Program-made: the position numbers and the translations under genes
In this document: positions 7,175 through 10,461 of the stretch, piece by piece
How positions within the stretch are numbered: position 1 is the first letter of the stretch
Layout: the number at the start of each line of letters is the position of its first letter
Notes under the pieces: model-generated
Database searches by the model: none
What the model saw: only the letters and a program-made list of their open reading frames with translations
Told to the model about the DNA's origin: nothing
Assembly: GCA_023245515.1 (NCBI GenBank)
Contig: JAHFKE010000031.1
Coordinates: 1-10,461, forward strand
Source: Candidatus Levyibacteriota bacterium
Lineage (GTDB): Bacteria > Patescibacteriota > Microgenomatia > Levybacterales > UBA12049
Reading direction: 5' to 3'
Length of the DNA stretch: 10,461 bases

Positions 7175-9130
7175 CTACTCAACAACTTCACCCTCGACAG
7201 GCTTGTCTTTGTCTTTCTTGTCATCTTTTTTATCCCCATCCACATTCTCTTGTCCTGAGCTTGCCGAAGGAACTTCTTCTCCTTCTTGCGCACCTTCCTT
7301 CGACTCCTCTGCTTTCTGCTCTGAGCCCTCAGCTCCCTGCGAAGCATTCATTGCCTCTCCTATTTTCTGAACTGAGTCGGAAAGCTCCTGTGTCTTTGTC
7401 TCCAATTCTTCTTTGCTTCCGGAATCCAAAATGTCTCTTAGCGCCTTTACTTTCTCCTCTACTTCTTTATGTAAATCTTCAGAGATCTTATCTTTGTTTT
7501 CTCTAAGCGCTTTTTCTGAAGTAAAGATCAGCGTGTCTGCCTGATTTTTTGCCTCAATTCTCTCTTTTTTCTCCTCGTCCTCTTTAGCATTAACCTCAGC
7601 TTCTTTGGTCATTTTTTCAACCTCTTCCTTGGAAAGACCGGTTGAACCAGAGATTGTGATTTTCTGCTCTTTTCCGCTTGCTTTATCCTTAGCAGTCACG
7701 TGCAAAATACCACTCGCATCAATATCAAACGTTACTTCAACCTGGGGCACACCGCGAGGAGCAGGGGGAATACCATCCAGTGCAAATCTGCCCAAAGATT
7801 TATTATCGCTCGCCATAGGACGCTCTCCCTGAAGAACACTAATCTCAACCTGTGTCTGATTATCAGCTGCTGTTGAAAATACCTGCGACTTAGACGTCGG
7901 GATCGTCGTATTTCTCGTAATAAGAGGCGTCGAGACACCACCTAGCGTCTCAATACCAAGTGTTAATGGTGTAACATCAAGAAGTAATACATCTTTTACC
8001 TCTCCACCCAGAACGCCACCCTGCACTGCTGCACCAATTGCGACAACTTCATCAGGATTGACCGAACGATTGGGCTCTTTGCCAAAAAACTTCGTGACCA
8101 CATCAACGACCTTTGGCATTCTAGTCATTCCACCGACCATGATGACCTCATCAATTTCAGACACTTTCTTACCAGCATCCTTCAGCGCCATTTCGGCAGG
8201 CTTCAGCGTCTTCTGAATCAGGTCATCAACGATTTGCTCTAGTTGTGGCCTGGTCAATGTCAACGTCAAATGCAAAGGCCCGTCTTTGCCCTGCGTGATA
8301 AACGGCTGATTGATGGAGGATTCCTGACTGCTTGAGAGCTCAATCTTTGCCTTCTCAGCTGATTCTTTCAACCTTTGTAGCGCCTGAGGATCTTTGCGCA
8401 AATCCACACCATTCTCTTTTTGGAACTCGTCAGCGAGATAATTAATAATCTTCTGATCAAAATCGTCCCCACCCAAATGCGTATCCCCGTTAGTGGATTT
8501 CACCTCATATACACCGTCTCCCAGCTCAAGAATAGAGACATCAAACGTTCCGCCTCCCAGGTCATAGACCGCAATCGTGTGAGCATTTTTCTTATCAAGT
8601 CCGTATGCCAGGGCTGCTGCAGTAGGCTCATTGATAATACGCAAAACTTCAAGTCCTGCGATCTCTCCTGCCTGTTTGGTGGCCTGCCTCTCACTGTCGT
8701 CAAAGTACGCAGGAACCGTAATAACCGCTTGCGTTACTTTCTCTCCAAGATAGGACTCTGCGTCTGCTTTAATCTTCTGAAGAATTTGTGCCGAAAGCTC
8801 TTGGGGAGTAAACATCTTTCCTTCTACCTCAACAACCGCCATATCATCACGTCCGGCCTTTACCGCGTATGGCAGCCACTTCATGTCGCGCTGAACAGAC
8901 TCATCGGAGAGTTTTCGACCAATCAGCCTTTTGACAGAAAAGATCGTACGCTTGGGCTTTAAAACCATTTGTCTTTTCGCCACGTCTCCCACGATATGAG
9001 CAATCGGATCAACGACGGACGGAATGACGTTGCGCCCCTCCGCAGAGTGGATCACTTTTGGAGATCCCCCCTCCATTACCGCTACACATGAATTTGTTGT
9101 CCCTAGATCAATACCAATTATTTTAGCCAT
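7175..9130 (-). CDS. dnaK: Hsp70 chaperone DnaK
   Basis: This ATP-dependent chaperone binds exposed hydrophobic peptides and cycles with DnaJ and GrpE. The 651 residues are near the normal bacterial length. The actin-like ATPase domain carries the phosphate-1 loop IDLGTTNS (7-14), the ITVPAYF strand (137-143), YDLGGGTFDVSIL (189-201) and VGGMTRMP (332-339). The hydrophobic interdomain linker VLLLDVTPLT is at 381-390. The beta substrate domain runs to about 495, with RGVPQVEVTFDIDASGIL at 459-476, followed by the helical lid. The tail beyond about 595 is low-complexity acidic/Lys and ends EGEVVE rather than an EEVD-like end. Part of it (PSASSGQ, 621-627) is encoded by a 19-nt repeat. The start is firm: AAAAGGAG lies about 7 nt upstream, inside the end of grpE, whose stop is only 4 nt away, so the two genes are coupled. 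Confidence 0.98.
   Translation of the reverse strand: MAKIIGIDLGTTNSCVAVMEGGSPKVIHSAEGRNVIPSVVDPIAHIVGDVAKRQMVLKPKRTIFSVKRLIGRKLSDESVQRDMKWLPYAVKAGRDDMAVVEVEGKMFTPQELSAQILQKIKADAESYLGEKVTQAVITVPAYFDDSERQATKQAGEIAGLEVLRIINEPTAAALAYGLDKKNAHTIAVYDLGGGTFDVSILELGDGVYEVKSTNGDTHLGGDDFDQKIINYLADEFQKENGVDLRKDPQALQRLKESAEKAKIELSSSQESSINQPFITQGKDGPLHLTLTLTRPQLEQIVDDLIQKTLKPAEMALKDAGKKVSEIDEVIMVGGMTRMPKVVDVVTKFFGKEPNRSVNPDEVVAIGAAVQGGVLGGEVKDVLLLDVTPLTLGIETLGGVSTPLITRNTTIPTSKSQVFSTAADNQTQVEISVLQGERPMASDNKSLGRFALDGIPPAPRGVPQVEVTFDIDASGILHVTAKDKASGKEQKITISGSTGLSKEEVEKMTKEAEVNAKEDEEKKERIEAKNQADTLIFTSEKALRENKDKISEDLHKEVEEKVKALRDILDSGSKEELETKTQELSDSVQKIGEAMNASQGAEGSEQKAEESKEGAQEGEEVPSASSGQENVDGDKKDDKKDKDKPVEGEVVE
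7253..7271. repeat. 19-nt dispersed-type repeat within the dnaK tail
   Basis: TCCTGAGCTTGCCGAAGGA, read on the minus strand, encodes PSASSGQ in the variable acidic C-terminus of DnaK. From memory, close variants (TCCTGAGC..GTCGAAGGA) are widespread short repeats in bacterial genomes and often give in-frame peptides such as this. Only one copy is visible in the window, so its repeat status is prior knowledge. It lies in a region where insertion would be tolerated. Confidence 0.5.
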
Positions 9131-9134
9131 AAAT

Positions 9135-9629
9135 TTATTCTCCTTTTCCCACCTTCACTTGAGCAGGTCTTAGTATTTTATCATAAATCATATACCCTGT
9201 GCGAGTCTCTTCTAGAACCTTATTCTCCCCTCCCTCTTCAATACTCACGCATTCCATGAGGTGGGGATCGAAATCCTTCCCCCCCGTTTCAATTCTTTTT
9301 ACTCCCTCATTTTTCAATGCATCTAAAAACTGGTTAATGCTCACTTTTAAGCCCTGGTCATCAACATGCTGACTGGCAAGCATGAGGGTGTCCAAAACCG
9401 GCAACAGTCGCAAAAGGAGTTCTCTGTTTGCCGCCCTCACCCAATCCTGCTTCTCCTCTCCAACCCTCTTCTGCAAATTCTGATAGTCCGCCAGCGCCCT
9501 CCTATATTTATTCTCACACTCCTCAAGCTGTTTATGCAATTCATCATCAGCCACGTTTGACGTGACCTCTAAACCTTCATCTTCAATCGCGTCTGACGCG
9601 ACTTCTTTACTATCGTCCTTTTTCGTCAT
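9135..9629 (-). CDS. grpE: GrpE nucleotide-exchange factor
   Basis: GrpE is a homodimer that opens the DnaK nucleotide cleft and releases ADP. The 164-residue protein has an acidic, disordered N-terminus (1-30). A long helix follows at about 31-75 (ELHKQLEECENKYRRALADY, then QNLQKRVGEEKQD), then the four-helix-bundle region with LLPVLDTL (75-82). The C-terminal beta wing carries the family signature FDPHLMECV (120-128) and GYMIYDKILRPAQVKV (145-160). Cys127 occupies the usual Ala of HEA. The N-terminus contains a tandem degenerate repeat, EVASDAIEDE (9-18) and EVTSNVADDE (21-30), each encoded over a perfect DNA palindrome. It lies between hrcA (55-nt gap) and dnaK (4-nt gap). The ATG has no strong ribosome site. 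Confidence 0.97.
   Translation of the reverse strand: MTKKDDSKEVASDAIEDEGLEVTSNVADDELHKQLEECENKYRRALADYQNLQKRVGEEKQDWVRAANRELLLRLLPVLDTLMLASQHVDDQGLKVSINQFLDALKNEGVKRIETGGKDFDPHLMECVSIEEGGENKVLEETRTGYMIYDKILRPAQVKVGKGE
9552..9564. repeat. Perfect 13-nt palindrome inside grpE
   Basis: CACGT-ttg-ACGTG is a 5-bp stem with a 3-nt loop. On the coding strand it encodes TSNV at GrpE residues 23-26. The core GT-TTG-AC matches the hairpin at 130-144 of the intergenic repeat. Confidence 0.6.
9587..9601. repeat. Perfect 15-nt palindrome inside grpE, near-copy of an intergenic one
   Basis: TCGCGT-ctg-ACGCGA has the same 6-bp stem as 111-125 (TCGCGT-caa-ACGCGA). Over 18 nt, 9586-9603 and 110-127 differ only at two loop bases. 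It encodes ASDA at GrpE residues 11-14. Confidence 0.65.
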
Positions 9630-9684
9630 ATTCTTTATTTCAAACTAAAAACCATACGCTATTTGTTATATGCCATGCGCCAAA

Positions 9685-10419
9685 TTACCATCCCTGTGCG
9701 CTCGTCTCAATAAGACTTCCAAAATAACGCACAGTTGGAACAATGGTCGTATAGTGAAGCCTCGTAGGACCCAACACGCCAATTCTACCATGCAGTTGAA
9801 GTGGAGTATTGTACTCAACGAAAATAAATCCGTATGGGCCCTTAAGAGTTGAGCCCAATTCATCTCCTATCAAAACATGTATGTCTTCGTCATCAGCATG
9901 CGCATTGGCAAAAATGCTTTCAAAATTCCCATACTCGTCCACGGCTTCGAGCAAGGTTTTTGTTATATCTATATCAAAGAATTCTGGCATTTCGAGAATA
10001 TTAGCATAACCTGAACAGTATATCTCCCCATCATTCGTTGTAGTAATCGCTAACGTACCTGTTTTTTCAGCCAAAGACCTTGTCGCTTCCTTAAGAAATC
10101 TCTGCATTTTTCCTCTATAATCCCAAACTCTTTCCTTAAGAGCCACTTCCTCAACAGTAGAGAGCTCCTTTTCCTTCATAAGTTCTTTGACATAAAACTG
10201 CATCCCTTGAGCAGTAGGAACACGTCCTGCCGAAGAGTGCGGCTTCTTAATGTACCCATACTCTGAAAGCTTCACCATCTCATTGCGTATTGTCGCCGGA
10301 GAAGCACTCAAGTTGTGCTTCTTCTCAATAGTTTCTGAGCCGACAGCTTCAGCTGTATCAATATATTCTTCAATAATGCTTCGCAAAATCTCTATCTGTC
10401 TCTGTGTCAAATTGTGCAT
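9685..10419 (-). CDS. hrcA: Heat-inducible transcription repressor HrcA, short form
   Basis: HrcA represses chaperone operons by binding the CIRCE operator and depends on GroE-type chaperone activity in well-studied bacteria. Residues 1-75 from ATG 10419 form the winged-helix domain: MHNLTQRQIEILRSIIEEYI, TAEAVGS, then SASPATIRNEM with YIKKPHSSAGRVPT. The C-terminal hallmark GRIGVLGPTRLHY (211-223) is followed by IVPTVRYFGSLIE. At 244 residues it is about 100 shorter than typical 340-residue HrcA; the missing part lies in the central effector/dimerisation region, not at the ends, so it is not a truncated fragment. ATG 10419 is preferred because AAGG sits 6 nt upstream and the family usually starts just before LTxRQ. 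An in-frame GTG at 10434 would add five residues. It is the first operon gene visible, with grpE 55 nt downstream. Its promoter lies beyond the window edge. Confidence 0.92.
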   Translation of the reverse strand: MHNLTQRQIEILRSIIEEYIDTAEAVGSETIEKKHNLSASPATIRNEMVKLSEYGYIKKPHSSAGRVPTAQGMQFYVKELMKEKELSTVEEVALKERVWDYRGKMQRFLKEATRSLAEKTGTLAITTTNDGEIYCSGYANILEMPEFFDIDITKTLLEAVDEYGNFESIFANAHADDEDIHVLIGDELGSTLKGPYGFIFVEYNTPLQLHGRIGVLGPTRLHYTTIVPTVRYFGSLIETSAQGW

Positions 10420-10425
10420 ATGCGG

Positions 10426-10429
10426 CCTT
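10426..10429 (-). promoter_or_regulatory. Ribosome binding site that sets the hrcA start
   Basis: On the minus strand AAGG lies 6 nt before the ATG at 10419. The competing GTG at 10434 has an AAGGG about 10 nt upstream, a less favourable distance. Confidence 0.45.
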
Positions 10430-10461
10430 GCCACGCATAAGCGCCCTTGCGACGCGAGGAC

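Noticed and set aside
8420..8962. 180-codon plus-strand open frame
   Set aside because: It lies wholly antisense to the highly conserved dnaK ATPase domain and its product resembles no family I know; it is a shadow of dnaK codon bias.

Overview
The window reads as ordinary bacterial chromosome from a small-genome lineage, most likely a Candidate Phyla Radiation (Patescibacteria) bacterium, perhaps Microgenomates. This is inference. It rests on the unusually short HrcA, a cysteine-free DnaJ, poorly recognised sugar-hydrolase cassettes, sparse Shine-Dalgarno sites outside the chaperone genes, and intergenic DNA packed with short nested palindromes. TGA serves as a stop codon (ends at 5390 and 6829), so the recoded UGA of Gracilibacteria/Absconditabacteria does not apply.

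Layout. Positions 1-241 hold a modular palindromic repeat block. dnaJ (242-1174, minus) follows. A four-gene plus-strand island (1284-6829) then encodes two copies of the same two-gene unit. In each unit an alpha/beta-hydrolase-like protein (1284-2396; 4299-5390) is followed, with overlapping ends, by a GH63/MGH1-like (alpha/alpha)6 glycoside hydrolase (2386-4110; 5387-6829). A 345-nt convergent gap follows. The minus-strand chaperone operon then runs hrcA (9685-10419), grpE (9135-9629), dnaK (7175-9130), read right to left.

How the genes work together. HrcA is the heat-shock repressor. DnaK, GrpE and DnaJ form the Hsp70 folding cycle: ATPase chaperone, nucleotide-exchange factor and J-protein. 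In many bacteria these four genes lie together in the order hrcA-grpE-dnaK-dnaJ. Here dnaJ keeps the same strand and order but is separated from dnaK by the oppositely oriented sugar island and has its own promoter. The island proteins show no signal peptides or membrane segments, so they probably act in the cytosol on an intracellular glycoside or acylated sugar. The substrate cannot be read from the sequence.

Most notable: the duplicated hydrolase plus glycoside-hydrolase module; a 161-nt near-palindromic element (4093-4253) that supplies the last codons and stop of the first glycoside hydrolase; and a family of 13-15-nt perfect hairpins with 3-nt loops found both in the intergenic repeat (111-125, 130-144) and twice inside the grpE coding sequence (9552-9564, 9587-9601).
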